Of a stretch of DNA of 52,136 bases, positions 23,867-34,113 are shown one piece after another. Both the position numbers and the translations under genes were made by a program. The stretch spans positions 1 to 52,136 of the forward strand of contig JAPLEO010000103.1 in the NCBI GenBank assembly GCA_026391125.1, written 5' to 3'. Below the pieces are notes generated by a model that was not told where the DNA came from, did no database searches, and saw only the letters and a program-made list of their open reading frames with translations. The DNA is from Bacteroidota bacterium (GTDB taxonomy: Bacteria > Bacteroidota > Bacteroidia > Chitinophagales > Chitinophagaceae). Position 1 is the first letter of the stretch; every line of letters starts with the position of its first letter.

Positions 23867-24688
23867 TTATTTTAGTTTAGTCTCAAGAAAATCGAACGAT
23901 AATGGCTTACTCATAAATTGGAGTACAAATTTGTATGAGAAGGCCTTAATCTTATCAGACTGAACTATTGAAGAAGACAACATCACAACCTTTGACAAAA
24001 CATCAAAGACTTTATATTCTTCTAAAAAATCCCAACCACTTCTCCGTGGAAAATTAAGGTCAAGGAAAATTAAAAAGTCGCCATTCTTATCATTATCTTT
24101 TAACCATTCAAGGGCATCATCTATATCCAAAAAGGTTTCAGTAGCCATAGTAGGCAGTACTGAATTGATAATTTTCTTGTTAAGTATATTGGTTAGCTCA
24201 TCATCATCAACCAGAATGACTTTTGTAAAACCTTTAGTAGCATCAAAAAAGTCTTTTAGTTTCTTTTGCTCAGGAATGAGATGCACTTTACACTTTAATA
24301 GTGGTGACATACTACCACTCTTTTCAAAAAGAGAAATATCCAATTGAAATTTTGCATATAAATTATCCTTCCCAAGTATATGCAATTCCCTTATAACATG
24401 ACAACGTTCATCAATATTTTTTAGGCTTTGTAATAATTGCATTAAAAACGGAAAATCATTGGGATGTACCTTATTTCTAACAGCTTCAAAAAGAATAGGT
24501 GAAAAAAGTATGCTTTCCCATTCAGAATCTAAACAAAAGCAATTATTATGAAAAACAACTTTGCCATTGCTCTGCTCAAAAACAAAAATTAGGTCTTCCA
24601 GACCGTCTTCAATTCTTGCCAAGAATTTTTCTTTCTCTGAAGGACTATAATCGTATAAAAAAAAAGCTGTTTTCATAATTTTTTGCAT
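23867..24688 (-). CDS. PAS-receiver protein, paralogue of the one at 19910
   Basis: A 273-residue protein with a degenerate PAS domain (about 20-140) joined to a receiver domain (about 154-273): acidic pocket VDDDE (160-164), phospho-acceptor Asp210 in IFLDLNFP, Ser238-240 and Lys261. The receiver is clearly related to that of the 19910-20959 protein (shared LTN-LNKKII, GWDFLEEY/GWDFLNTY, MLSSSI and KPLS-DF). The DHp segment of that protein is absent here. No output domain is present. A second in-frame ATG four codons in (24676) is an equally possible start. It is convergent with the LuxR-type regulator gene, 6 bp away. Confidence 0.8.
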   Translation of the reverse strand: MQKIMKTAFFLYDYSPSEKEKFLARIEDGLEDLIFVFEQSNGKVVFHNNCFCLDSEWESILFSPILFEAVRNKVHPNDFPFLMQLLQSLKNIDERCHVIRELHILGKDNLYAKFQLDISLFEKSGSMSPLLKCKVHLIPEQKKLKDFFDATKGFTKVILVDDDELTNILNKKIINSVLPTMATETFLDIDDALEWLKDNDKNGDFLIFLDLNFPRRSGWDFLEEYKVFDVLSKVVMLSSSIVQSDKIKAFSYKFVLQFMSKPLSFDFLETKLK

Positions 24689-25171
24689 TTCTGCTCTCTT
24701 AATCCAATTTCTACAAACATATTTATAAGAAATCCCCTCCTAGAAAGGAAGGGATTATAAATTTGATGGGGAGCACCCCTAATTGCTACACCATCAATTT
24801 ACTGGCGTCAGACTTGATCAGTTATTTGGTTAGCTTCCCAGTAACGATACATTAAGTAAGCCCTATATCCAGCAAAATCTTTATTCGAATGTTGAAAATA
24901 ATTTTTTGTGTAAGCATAGGCTAGATGTAAGCCTGAAAAAAATCCACTAATCGAAATCGAGGATTTAAATGGGGCGACCAATTGGTAATTGTACTTCATA
25001 TAGGGGTTTTAATATGGCAATTACAAAGCTCTTATTAAGTTGCTTCTTCTTAATTACATTGTAAAAGTCGAGCAAATACAAGGTCCGGAATGTAACAATA
25101 GACTTGAATATCTTGTAGTTCAATTGCTACAAAATGCCAGCACAATTGCGGCATTCTCTTAACTTTAGGTT
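24689..25171. other. 483-bp stretch with hairpins and one doubtful small ORF
   Basis: This gap holds two nested hairpins. AATCCCCTCC (24731-24740) pairs with GGAAGGGATT (24747-24756) with one mismatch. AAATTTGATGG (24759-24769) pairs imperfectly with CCATCAATTT (24791-24800) around an inner GGGG-AGCA-CCCC. Neither is followed by a good T-run. The 63-codon ORF at 24808-24999 lies next to them. At the right end TAACTTTA (25160-25167) is a plausible -7 box for porZ, 4 bp before its ATG. The rest shows nothing I can name. Confidence 0.45.
24808..24999 (-). CDS. Possible small protein, 63 residues, unrecognised
   Basis: A short ORF from ATG 24999 to TGA at 24808. The product is unusually aromatic (eight Tyr, and a YRAYLMYRYWEAN segment near the C terminus), with no signal peptide and no TM helix I would trust. 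I know no family. It sits alone in a 483-bp gap between the PAS-receiver gene and porZ, without a clear promoter. It may be a real small gene, a remnant of a larger one, or chance. Confidence 0.3.
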   Translation of the reverse strand: MKYNYQLVAPFKSSISISGFFSGLHLAYAYTKNYFQHSNKDFAGYRAYLMYRYWEANQITDQV

Positions 25172-27529
25172 ATGCAATGCAATGCCAAACAGCTTAATTT
25201 CCTAAAATCTTTTTTTATTCCTGAAAAAGGCTTGCGGCAATTGCTATTTCTATTATCCCTAATTCTTATAGGGTATGCTGCAAAATCACAAAACAGTTTA
25301 GCGCCGATCGGTAATTGGCGAGAACATTTGCCCTATCAGCATTGTATTCAGGTGCTGAGTGCCAACAAAATCTATGCAGCTTCCGAGGACGCCATCTTTT
25401 CTGTTTCATCCAACGAAATAACTCGTTATACAAAAATTACAGGTTTAAATGATATGGGTATCGCTGCAATGGCATGGGATAGTGCCTCAGCTCAACTTGT
25501 AATTGCCTATACCAATAGTAATGTTGATATACTAAAAGGCAGCATCGTTAAAAATTTAGGCGATATCAAAAGATCAAACATAAGCGACAACAAAACCATC
25601 AATCAAATTTTTTGTAGTAACGGCATCGCTTATTTGAGTGCCGGTCTTGGCGTGATTGTTGCCGACCTAAACAAATATGAAATAAAAGACACTTGGTACC
25701 TTGGGTCAAATGGAAGTCAGATTAAAGTAAATGCCTTTAATAAAGACGCACAAAATTTTTATGCTGCAACAGAAGAAGGTTTAAAAAAAGCCAATCAACA
25801 GGCAACTAACTTATCTAGTCCAAATGCCTGGCAAAGCCTGAGTGGTACAGCTGGATTAACGAATGGTGCTTGTTTGAATGTATTAACCATCAAAGATAAA
25901 ATCGTTGTTCAAAAAAAGGATAGTCTTTTAATTCAAACCAATTCTACTTGGTCGCTCTTGTATACCGATGCTAACTGGCCGATCATCAGTGTAAATAGCA
26001 ATGGCAGTGAGCTAACAGTTACGCAAAGAAAAAATGATGGAAGCTCGAGGGTGCTTATTATGGATGATAAAGGAACGATCACACAAAGCTTTGCAAAGGC
26101 GGGTGTAATTTCTTTTCCTAAGAATGCGATTAAAGTTGGTGCGGATATTTGGGTGGCTGATTATTTTGGGGGACTGATTCAATGCAATAACAATTATGAT
26201 CAATTCATACCAAACGGACCGCTTGGAAAATCGAATGGGGAAATGGTCTTTCAAAATGATCATTTAATTGTTGCAGCAGGATCTGTAAATGATGCATGGA
26301 ACTACCAATATAATCGAGATGGTATTTTTGATTACAACAATGAGCTATGGAACTATCAGGGTTATTATAATCGACCACAACTTGACTCAGTCTTAGATTT
26401 CGTTACAATTGCTGCTGATCCTGATAACGCTAGCACATGGGCAGGAAGCTTTGGTGGGGGTTTGGTAAACTTTACTGATAATAATATTACCATTTATAAA
26501 CAAAAGAATTCTACTCTACAGCCAACCATTGGTGACCCTGGAAGTTATCGTGTGAGCGGCTTAGCATTTGATCAAAATAAAAATCTTTGGGTTGCAAATT
26601 ATGGTGCATCAAAGAACTTACATGTCAGAAAAAATGATGGGAACTGGAAAGCTTTTCAAATTCCATTCGCACTTACAGAAAATGCAGTGAGTCAGTTACT
26701 GACAGATGATGCCAATCAAATATTTATAATCAGTCCGAAGGGGAATGGACTAATCTGCTATAATCCTGGGAACAATATTGATGCATTAACCGATGATAAA
26801 TGGAAGAACTATCTCGCCGGTGCTGGTCTCGGAAATTTACCCAGCAATAATGTTCTTAGTATTGCAAAAGATAAAAATGGTTTCATTTGGGTTGGCACAG
26901 ATAAGGGGATCGGAATTATTCAATGCAGTACTGAAATCTTTAAAGGAACTGGCTGTGAAGCTATTCTTCCGATCATTCAACAAGACCGTTTCGCGGGTCT
27001 ATTATTTCACGATGAAAGTGTTCAATGTATTGCAGTTGATGGTGCCAACAGAAAATGGGTTGGCACAAAAAATGGTGTTTGGTTGATCTCTGCCGATGGA
27101 GATAAAATTATCTATCAATTCAATACAGAAAATAGTCCACTACTCAATAACGATATCAAAAAAATTGCCATACAGCCAATTACGGGTGAAGTGTTTATCG
27201 CTACAGCTAATGGCATTTGTAGTTTTAGAAGTACGGCAACTGAAGCAGCTGAACCCAATCAATCTGTTTTAGTATTTCCCAATCCTGTGCCACCAGGATA
27301 TCATGGAAGCATCGCCATCCGAGGATTGGCAAATAATGCTTTGGTTAAAATAGCTGAGCTTAACGGCACACTAGTGTATCAAACTAGAGCATTAGGCGGT
27401 CAGGCCATTTGGGATGGAAATAATTATAAAGGACAAAAAGTAGCTAGCGGTGTTTATTTGATTCTTGTTCGCGATGAAAACGGACAAGAAAAAATGGTCA
27501 CCAAAATTGTTATGATCTCTGGTCGCTAA
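25172..27529 (+). CDS. porZ: Type IX secretion system protein PorZ
   Basis: A 785-residue exported protein with a signal-like helix (about 22-39, ending AAKSQ), then two beta-propeller regions of the two-component-regulator type (about 45-380 and 385-690, repeated WVG/WVAD/IFIATANGI blades), and a C-terminal domain of about 695-785 with FPNPVPPGYHGS and ASGVYLILVRD typical of T9SS sorting domains. The start of the mature protein, GNWREHLPYQHCIQV, is the PorZ hallmark. In Porphyromonas gingivalis PorZ is a surface part of the attachment complex that delivers A-LPS to cargo. The gene shows that the organism has T9SS. It is convergent with, and abuts, the next gene. Confidence 0.85.
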   Translation: MQCNAKQLNFLKSFFIPEKGLRQLLFLLSLILIGYAAKSQNSLAPIGNWREHLPYQHCIQVLSANKIYAASEDAIFSVSSNEITRYTKITGLNDMGIAAMAWDSASAQLVIAYTNSNVDILKGSIVKNLGDIKRSNISDNKTINQIFCSNGIAYLSAGLGVIVADLNKYEIKDTWYLGSNGSQIKVNAFNKDAQNFYAATEEGLKKANQQATNLSSPNAWQSLSGTAGLTNGACLNVLTIKDKIVVQKKDSLLIQTNSTWSLLYTDANWPIISVNSNGSELTVTQRKNDGSSRVLIMDDKGTITQSFAKAGVISFPKNAIKVGADIWVADYFGGLIQCNNNYDQFIPNGPLGKSNGEMVFQNDHLIVAAGSVNDAWNYQYNRDGIFDYNNELWNYQGYYNRPQLDSVLDFVTIAADPDNASTWAGSFGGGLVNFTDNNITIYKQKNSTLQPTIGDPGSYRVSGLAFDQNKNLWVANYGASKNLHVRKNDGNWKAFQIPFALTENAVSQLLTDDANQIFIISPKGNGLICYNPGNNIDALTDDKWKNYLAGAGLGNLPSNNVLSIAKDKNGFIWVGTDKGIGIIQCSTEIFKGTGCEAILPIIQQDRFAGLLFHDESVQCIAVDGANRKWVGTKNGVWLISADGDKIIYQFNTENSPLLNNDIKKIAIQPITGEVFIATANGICSFRSTATEAAEPNQSVLVFPNPVPPGYHGSIAIRGLANNALVKIAELNGTLVYQTRALGGQAIWDGNNYKGQKVASGVYLILVRDENGQEKMVTKIVMISGR

Positions 27530-29953
27530 TTAATCCTTATCAACTTTTGTTGATTTAAAGAATGCAGCTCTTTTCGGACCAGGGAATGGTACTTGATCTC
27601 CTTTTAAGCCATGCCATAAAACAACATTGAATTCCAAATCAGGTACTGCATCTTCTTTCGCAAAATCAAATTTTTCAGAACGTCTTTGCCATTCGTTCAT
27701 GGCTGTATTTTTTTCATCCAAATTCACTAAGCTATTACGAGCAGTAAATCCTGTTGCATTAGCAGTGGATGAAAAAGACCGCCATAAAGGAGTTGCTGCA
27801 GCATCGTATTGACTCATTGGCGCGATCCCTAGGATCAATTCTATTGTTCGCAACATGGATGAAGTAGAATACATAGTATGATCTACAATCCCTCTCTTCA
27901 CAAAACCACCGGCAACAAATGCAGGGCTCCGATGTGCATCCACGTGGTCTGCTCCATTTTGTGCATCATCTTCTAAAATAAAAATGGCTGTTTCTTTCCA
28001 AATTGGACTCTTACTTAAATATTCAACAAACATACCCACGGCTAAATCGTTATCAGCTACATGCGCATAAGGCGTTGGCCTTCCTTTACGTAATCCTTCT
28101 GTATGATCGTTTCCAAAACGAACGGTGTTAAACTGAGGAACAGCACCCACAGCTAATAAAGAATCGAACTCTCTTTTCCACTGACCAAATCTTGTAGTAT
28201 CCTTTACGGTTCCAGAGAATCCTGTGAAATAAGGACAGAGATGGTCTTTCAAAACTGGAATATTGGGTTTGAAATTATCTGCAAATTCACCATATGTACG
28301 ATAACTAACACCAGCTTTTTTACAATGATCCCAAATAAATCCCCCTTTATTATTCGCTATTTCACGATTTCCTTCTGCATCGTAACTACCTCCTCTACCA
28401 CCATAACTACTCACCCAATTTTTCTCTAGAAAGTCTGTTGCATAGGCTCCGTTGGTCCAGTTATGACCATCAGCACTCACTTCACCATCCACATAAAAAT
28501 TATCAAGTAATACAAACTCATTTGCTAAAGCGTGTTGATTAGGTGTAATTTTTTCTCCAAATAAAACTAAACGTGGATCGCCATTACCCTTTTTAATATC
28601 ACCCAACACCTGATCATAGGTTCTGTTTTCTTTGATCACATAAAACACATATTTGATTGGACTTTTATCTCCCACTTTCCTTGGGATTGGATTTCCCTCT
28701 TCACCAACTGCGATTGTCTCTTGTTCTTTTTTATAAGGTGTATTACGATAAACTTGTTTTGAAAAAACCGCAAGCTGCGCTTCAGAAGGTTCTTCAAAAA
28801 TACTTAGTGTGCCTTTGAATAATCCAGCGATATATTGTACTTCTTTTGGTTTTGCCATATCGCCCTGCTGGTAATTCACTTCTTGTTTACTGCCAAAAGG
28901 ATTGGGGCCATAGAAGTTTGCCATAGATGAAAATCCTTTGCCATTTGCTACAAATACTTTTTTCCCAATGACCTTTACATTGGTTGGATACCAACCCACA
29001 GGAATGAATCCTTTGCTTTTACTTGAACCAGGGTTGCTAACGTCAAAAACCGATAAACAGTTATTATCTGCATTGGCGATATATAGAGTTTTCTCATCGG
29101 CACTCAATGCCAAGCCATTTGTGGTAGATCCATTTGGTGCATCAGGATATAATGCAGCATTTAAAACTTCAACAACTTTTCGTTTATTAGCATCAATAAT
29201 TGAAACAGAATTATCATTTGAATTGGCCACATAGATCCAATTCCCTTTTTTATTCAGTACAATTTCATTTGGATTATCTCCAACGGGTATTTGATCAACA
29301 ATATTTTTCTTCTCAGTATCGTAAACCAATAATTTGTCGCATCCCCAACAACTAATGTAAAGCTCTTTTTTATTAGGAGAAAGCACACAAGCAAACGCTT
29401 CTGCACCAAGACTATAAGGGATCGCAATTTTTGTACTGAGGTCTACAACATATAAAGAATGGTTGTCTCTTGTAACCACATACATCGTGTTTTTTTCATC
29501 ATCCAAAGCAATACCAGCTGGTGCTATTTTATTGGGCCATTTTTTTCCAAGAATAATACTATCAGCAATTTGAAGTTTGTTTTGTTTGATGGCATATTTC
29601 AAGATCCAGTTATCATGGCCACCTGCAGCATACAGAAATTTCTCATCTGCACTAAATGCCAATCCATACCAACTCTTTCCAATCACAACAGAGTCTAACA
29701 ATTTTTCTGATTGAGGGTCGATCAATTGTATACTCTGTACACTCTGGCCATTATTGGTAACTGCTACTAATTTTTTTGATTTACTAACCGCGATATTCAG
29801 CGGCAAATCGCCCAATGCCAGGCTTCTACCTACAGGCGACAAACTCCAACCATTTGGAAGTGTGGTTCTTGATGCTTCTAATTGTGCAGCGGTTTGTGCA
29901 TTGATACATTGTACTACAAATAAAGTCGTTACAACTAATAGAAGCTTTTTCAT
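27530..29953 (-). CDS. YncE-like beta-propeller fused to an alkaline-phosphatase-fold phosphoesterase
   Basis: A 807-residue secreted protein from ATG 29953 (signal peptide MKKLLLVVTTLFVVQCINAQ). Residues about 40-400 form a YVTN/YncE-type seven-bladed propeller (repeats such as LYIANADNNCLSVFDV). From about 440 a phosphoesterase domain follows, with VIKENRTYDQVLGD, FYVDGEVSADGHNWTNGAYATD, and FILEDDAQNGADHVDAHRSP, which carries likely metal ligands. This fusion is recurrent in Bacteroidota; the substrate is not known. The longer ORF start at 30037 would run into the upstream gene and lose the signal peptide, so it is rejected. The upstream region is shared with the tlpA-like gene at 3972. 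Confidence 0.88.
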   Translation of the reverse strand: MKKLLLVVTTLFVVQCINAQTAAQLEASRTTLPNGWSLSPVGRSLALGDLPLNIAVSKSKKLVAVTNNGQSVQSIQLIDPQSEKLLDSVVIGKSWYGLAFSADEKFLYAAGGHDNWILKYAIKQNKLQIADSIILGKKWPNKIAPAGIALDDEKNTMYVVTRDNHSLYVVDLSTKIAIPYSLGAEAFACVLSPNKKELYISCWGCDKLLVYDTEKKNIVDQIPVGDNPNEIVLNKKGNWIYVANSNDNSVSIIDANKRKVVEVLNAALYPDAPNGSTTNGLALSADEKTLYIANADNNCLSVFDVSNPGSSKSKGFIPVGWYPTNVKVIGKKVFVANGKGFSSMANFYGPNPFGSKQEVNYQQGDMAKPKEVQYIAGLFKGTLSIFEEPSEAQLAVFSKQVYRNTPYKKEQETIAVGEEGNPIPRKVGDKSPIKYVFYVIKENRTYDQVLGDIKKGNGDPRLVLFGEKITPNQHALANEFVLLDNFYVDGEVSADGHNWTNGAYATDFLEKNWVSSYGGRGGSYDAEGNREIANNKGGFIWDHCKKAGVSYRTYGEFADNFKPNIPVLKDHLCPYFTGFSGTVKDTTRFGQWKREFDSLLAVGAVPQFNTVRFGNDHTEGLRKGRPTPYAHVADNDLAVGMFVEYLSKSPIWKETAIFILEDDAQNGADHVDAHRSPAFVAGGFVKRGIVDHTMYSTSSMLRTIELILGIAPMSQYDAAATPLWRSFSSTANATGFTARNSLVNLDEKNTAMNEWQRRSEKFDFAKEDAVPDLEFNVVLWHGLKGDQVPFPGPKRAAFFKSTKVDKD

Positions 29954-29999
29954 GTGTCTTTTATTGATTTGGGTTACCTGTAATTCGCCTAAAATTATT
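29954..29999 (-). promoter_or_regulatory. Second copy of the shared upstream block, with TTACAGGTAA
   Basis: Read on the minus strand this block ends GACAC directly before ATG 29953 and matches 3925-3971 in 41 of 47 aligned columns. The TTAC-AG-GTAA palindrome lies at 29974-29983. The block also separates this gene from the upstream lysozyme-inhibitor-like gene, giving it its own control. Confidence 0.6.
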
Positions 30000-30011
30000 A
30001 AGCGCAACAAA

Positions 30012-30608
30012 TTATGATTGTGGTTTTTTAAACTCAAAAGATCTTAGCACTTTAAATTTAAAGCCTTCAGGTTCCATCGGTACAACACGGTATTGAATTT
30101 GCCGCATTATACCATTTGGAGCAGTGTTAACACTATCCACTTTTTGGTAAACTGGAAAACGACGCATCAAATTTCCCTCTACCAAACTATATTCATCATG
30201 CCCTTTATACCCCGCAGAAAGTTTTACATCGTCCATGATATCTGGGAAAATAATTGGACGAATACCTTGATTTTTATCTGAATAAACTCCAAATACTTTT
30301 CCGTATCCATTTACGTCACTACTATAAACATATAAAACCAGATCAGGGAATCCATCATTGTTTAGATCGTCTGATTCAGTTGCTAAAATCCGACCCTTTA
30401 ATTCTAAGGTTACTTCTCTAGAACCAGATTCAAATCCTACAGGTGTAATACTTAGATTATTTTTTTCTGGATTTTTATTGGTACAAAAAACACGATACCC
30501 TGCTTTTCCTACACGCATTGTTGTATCAATTCTTCTGTATTGTGCATTTAAAGCGGTCATAGTAAAAAGGCCTACGATCATTACCAATAAATATCTATTT
30601 AATAACAT
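30012..30608 (-). CDS. Secreted protein resembling PliI-type lysozyme inhibitors
   Basis: A 198-residue protein with a signal peptide (1-22, ending ALNAQ). The mature part has ESDDLNNDGFPDLVLYVYSSDVNGYGKV, a DxNxDG calcium-loop-like segment, and GYKGHDEYSLVEGNLMRRFPVY, a pattern I recall from the periplasmic inhibitors of i-type lysozyme (PliI). The assignment is from memory of that pattern and is tentative; an FG-GAP-like fold is the alternative. It lies 58 bp upstream of the YncE/phosphoesterase gene on the same strand, but that gene has its own conserved upstream block. A TATCTTG -7-like box lies before this gene. Confidence 0.5.
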   Translation of the reverse strand: MLLNRYLLVMIVGLFTMTALNAQYRRIDTTMRVGKAGYRVFCTNKNPEKNNLSITPVGFESGSREVTLELKGRILATESDDLNNDGFPDLVLYVYSSDVNGYGKVFGVYSDKNQGIRPIIFPDIMDDVKLSAGYKGHDEYSLVEGNLMRRFPVYQKVDSVNTAPNGIMRQIQYRVVPMEPEGFKFKVLRSFEFKKPQS

Positions 30609-30667
30609 ATATCTGAATTTTAAGCGGGTATCAAGATAGCTTTTTTTTAAATGATTGGTGGTGAGAA

Positions 30668-33600
30668 CTACATATTTCTACGATACTGACCTCCAACTTC
30701 ATACAATGCATGGGTGATCTGACCAAGAGAACAATATTTTACCGTTTCCATCAATTCGGCAAATAGATTATCATTATTTATGGCAGCCCTTTTTAAGCTT
30801 TGTAAAGCTGCAGCACATTTATCCGAATTTCGCTTTTGAAAGTGTAGGAGATTTTGGATCTGCTGTTCCTTTTCTTCTGTTGTAGATCGGATCACTTCAC
30901 CTGGTAAAATCGTAGGGCTTCCCTTTTTGTTCAAAAATGTATTCACCCCAACAATTGGTAGTTCGCCAGTATGCTTTAGTGTTTCGTATTGTAGACTTTC
31001 TTCCTGAATTTTATTTCTTTGATACATACGCTCCATGGCGCCTAAAACACCTCCTCTTTCAGTTAATCGATCGAACTCCAATAACACCGCTTCTTCAACC
31101 AAATCTGTTAACTCTTCCATCAAGAAGCTTCCTTGATTTGGGTTTTCATTTTTCGCAGTACCTAGTTCACGATTTATTATTAATTGAATAGCCATCGCCC
31201 TTCTAACACTTTCTTCAGTTGGAGTAGTGATAGCTTCATCGTATGCATTTGTGTGCAAACTGTTGCAATTATCATAGATCGCATACAGTGCTTGCAAAGT
31301 AGTACGGATGTCGTTAAAATCAATTTCTTGTGCATGCAAGCTTCTTCCACTAGTTTGAATATGATATTTCAATTTCTGTGAACGATCATTTCCATGATAT
31401 TTATACTTCATGGCTTTGGCCCAGATCCTTCTAGCTACCCTACCAATCACACTGTATTCTGCATCCATCCCATTACTAAAAAAGAAGGAAAGGTTTGGTG
31501 CAAAATCATCAATATGCATTCCCCTACTTAAATAATATTCTACATAAGTGAATCCATTAGAAAGCGTAAATGCAAGCTGTGTGATAGGATTGGCTCCTGC
31601 TTCAGCTATATGGTATCCACTGATACTCACACTATAGAAATTACGAATCTTCTCGTCGATAAAATAGCGCTGTACGTCGCCCATTAATTTCAATGCGAAC
31701 TCAGTTGAAAAAATGCAAGTATTCTGTGCCTGATCTTCTTTTAGAATATCTGCTTGCACTGTTCCTCTCACTTGCGTAAGTGCCTCTTCCTTAATTTTTT
31801 GGTATACAGCTGTTGGCAATACCTCATCGGCCGTAAGCCCTAATAATTTTAATCCCAATCCATTATTTCCTTCTGGCAAACGCTCAGGAGAAGAGGGATT
31901 ATAATAAATTGGCCTTACAGAATTTTTGAATTTTTTGTTGGTATATGCCTCAACATCAGACCAAAGATTATTTTGAGTAATATATTTTTCACTCAGCTGA
32001 TCGATCGCAGCATTCATGAAAAATGCAAGGATGATAGTTGCAGGACCATTGATGGTCATACTCACTGATGTTTTTGGATCGCATAAATCAAACCCACTGT
32101 ACAATTTTTTTGCATCATCCAAAGTGGCAATACTCACACCACTATTGCCAACTTTTCCATAAATATCTGGCCTAGGTGCAGGGTCTTCTCCATATAATGT
32201 AACACTATCAAATGCAGTTGATAAACGAATCGCTGGCTGACCTAATGAAACATAGTGAAATCGTTTATTAGTTCGCTCTGGGCCACCTTCACCGGCAAAC
32301 ATTCTGGTAGGATCTTCGCCCTGTCTTTTAAGTTCAAAAACACCAGCAGTATACGGAAACTCTCCGGGTACATTTTCTTGTAATTGCCATTTCAAAATAT
32401 CGCCCCAGTCTTTATACTTAGGCAAAGCAATTTTAGGAATTTTTGTTCCACATAAAGAGATAGTCACCAACGCTTGTTTGATTGTTTTATCTCTGACTTG
32501 ATATTCAAAAAAATCGGAACCGTATTTTTTCACTAATGAAGGCCACTGCTCGATCAGTTTTTTAGAATCGATGGATAACTTTTCATCGAAATGTTTTTTC
32601 ATTTGCAACAGCATTTCAAGCTGAGCAGGGTTTTTAAATGCAGGATCTTTCTGCACAATTTCAATGGTTCCATTGATCTGATAGAGCTTACTGGCCAGCA
32701 TCGTTTGATCAATCGCCCAGGCATCATAGGTTCTATTTTGCTCAGCAATTTCTGATAAATAACGAACCCTTTTGGGAGGTATGATTTGTGATTGTGTTGC
32801 AGTCTCTCCTTTTAACCAGGATGCAGGATCAGATCCAAAATGAACTGATGTTTTTGTAGCAATAGTGTTGATGAGTCTGATAAACAATTCATTAATTCCT
32901 AAATCGTTAAACTGTGCTGCAATCGTTCCAACAATTGGTAAGCTTTCATCTTTTGCATCCCACAAATTATGGTTACGCTTGTATTGTTTTCTAACATCAT
33001 GCAACGCATCTAATGCGCCAGCCTTATCAAATTTATTAATGCAAACAATGTCTGCATAGTCCAACATATTTATTTTCTCTAACTGCGATGCGGCTCCATA
33101 TTCTGGAGTCATGATATATAGACTCAGATCACAGAAATCCAAAATGCTTGCATCACTTTGTCCAACACCAGCACTTTCTAAAATGATAAAATCAAATTCT
33201 GTGCTTTTGCAGATATCTATTGCGTCTTGCATATAAGCGCTCAAAGCGGTATTATCATCGCGCGTTGCCATACTGCGCATATAAACCCTTGCATTCGAAA
33301 TTGAATTCATGCGAATCCGATCGCCCAATAATGCTCCACCAGTTTTCTTTTTAGAGGGATCAACTGAAATGACAGCGATTGTTTTATCTGCAAAGTGCTG
33401 CAAAAATCTTCTGACCAACTCATCTGTAACAGAACTTTTTCCGGCACCGCCAGTACCAGTAATTCCAAGCACCGGTATTTTTTTCTGTGCTTCAGTTAGT
33501 ATAATTTTCGTTGAGTCTTTCGCATTTTCAGCATTAGTTATTTGCCTAGCAACTTTTCGAATATCTTTTTGCTCATCCAATTGCATGGCTTTGGGATAGT

Positions 33601-34042
33601 CTGACTTTACTGGTAACTCAAAATCACATTGACGAATGACGTCTTCGATCATACCCTCTAATCCCATATGACGGCCATCATCCGGACTATAAATTCTGCT
33701 GATTCCATATTGATGAAGTTGACGGGCTTCTTCTGGTAAAATGGTACCACCCCCACCACCGAAAATTTTAATATGGCTACACCCATTTTGATCTAGGAGG
33801 TCTTTCATGTATTTGAAAAACTCGAGGTGCCCTCCTTGATAAGAGGTAATTGCAATTCCTTGAACATCTTCTTCAATGGCACATTCAACAATTTCAAGCA
33901 CACTCCGATTATGACCGAGGTGAATGATCTCTGCACCCTTCGATTGAAGGATTCTGCGCATGACATTAATTGCTGCATCATGTCCGTCAAATAAACTTGC
34001 AGCGGTTACTATTCTAATCTTATGCTTTGCGGTATAGGCCAT
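30668..34042 (-). CDS. icmF: Fused isobutyryl-CoA mutase IcmF
   Basis: A 1124-residue fusion in the IcmF order. The N-terminal cobalamin-binding domain (about 5-145) has base-off ligand motif [10 protein letters not shown] MeaB/ArgK-type G-protein chaperone follows (about 185-410; P-loop GTGGAGKSS near 195, NKFDKAG). The C-terminal mutase barrel (about 540-1110) carries [37 protein letters not shown] and [22 protein letters not shown]. It interconverts acyl-CoA isomers such as isobutyryl- and butyryl-CoA (some members act on pivalyl- or isovaleryl-CoA) with adenosylcobalamin. Known IcmF proteins are about 1090-1120 residues. The 71-bp upstream gap is too short for a full cobalamin riboswitch. 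Monocistronic. Confidence 0.93.
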   Translation of the reverse strand: MAYTAKHKIRIVTAASLFDGHDAAINVMRRILQSKGAEIIHLGHNRSVLEIVECAIEEDVQGIAITSYQGGHLEFFKYMKDLLDQNGCSHIKIFGGGGGTILPEEARQLHQYGISRIYSPDDGRHMGLEGMIEDVIRQCDFELPVKSDYPKAMQLDEQKDIRKVARQITNAENAKDSTKIILTEAQKKIPVLGITGTGGAGKSSVTDELVRRFLQHFADKTIAVISVDPSKKKTGGALLGDRIRMNSISNARVYMRSMATRDDNTALSAYMQDAIDICKSTEFDFIILESAGVGQSDASILDFCDLSLYIMTPEYGAASQLEKINMLDYADIVCINKFDKAGALDALHDVRKQYKRNHNLWDAKDESLPIVGTIAAQFNDLGINELFIRLINTIATKTSVHFGSDPASWLKGETATQSQIIPPKRVRYLSEIAEQNRTYDAWAIDQTMLASKLYQINGTIEIVQKDPAFKNPAQLEMLLQMKKHFDEKLSIDSKKLIEQWPSLVKKYGSDFFEYQVRDKTIKQALVTISLCGTKIPKIALPKYKDWGDILKWQLQENVPGEFPYTAGVFELKRQGEDPTRMFAGEGGPERTNKRFHYVSLGQPAIRLSTAFDSVTLYGEDPAPRPDIYGKVGNSGVSIATLDDAKKLYSGFDLCDPKTSVSMTINGPATIILAFFMNAAIDQLSEKYITQNNLWSDVEAYTNKKFKNSVRPIYYNPSSPERLPEGNNGLGLKLLGLTADEVLPTAVYQKIKEEALTQVRGTVQADILKEDQAQNTCIFSTEFALKLMGDVQRYFIDEKIRNFYSVSISGYHIAEAGANPITQLAFTLSNGFTYVEYYLSRGMHIDDFAPNLSFFFSNGMDAEYSVIGRVARRIWAKAMKYKYHGNDRSQKLKYHIQTSGRSLHAQEIDFNDIRTTLQALYAIYDNCNSLHTNAYDEAITTPTEESVRRAMAIQLIINRELGTAKNENPNQGSFLMEELTDLVEEAVLLEFDRLTERGGVLGAMERMYQRNKIQEESLQYETLKHTGELPIVGVNTFLNKKGSPTILPGEVIRSTTEEKEQQIQNLLHFQKRNSDKCAAALQSLKRAAINNDNLFAELMETVKYCSLGQITHALYEVGGQYRRNM

Positions 34043-34113
34043 CTACTAATTCTTAGGCTGTAAAAATACTGTTTTGGCAGCAATAGTTAACGGGTGTTAG
34101 TTTTATTTAAGAA

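Noticed and set aside
29954..30037. Start at 30037 for the phosphoesterase gene
   Set aside because: It overlaps the upstream gene and buries the signal peptide that begins at ATG 29953.
34043..34113. Cobalamin riboswitch before icmF
   Set aside because: The gap is only 71 bp and shows no B12-box-like sequence; characterised cobalamin riboswitches need well over 150 nt.
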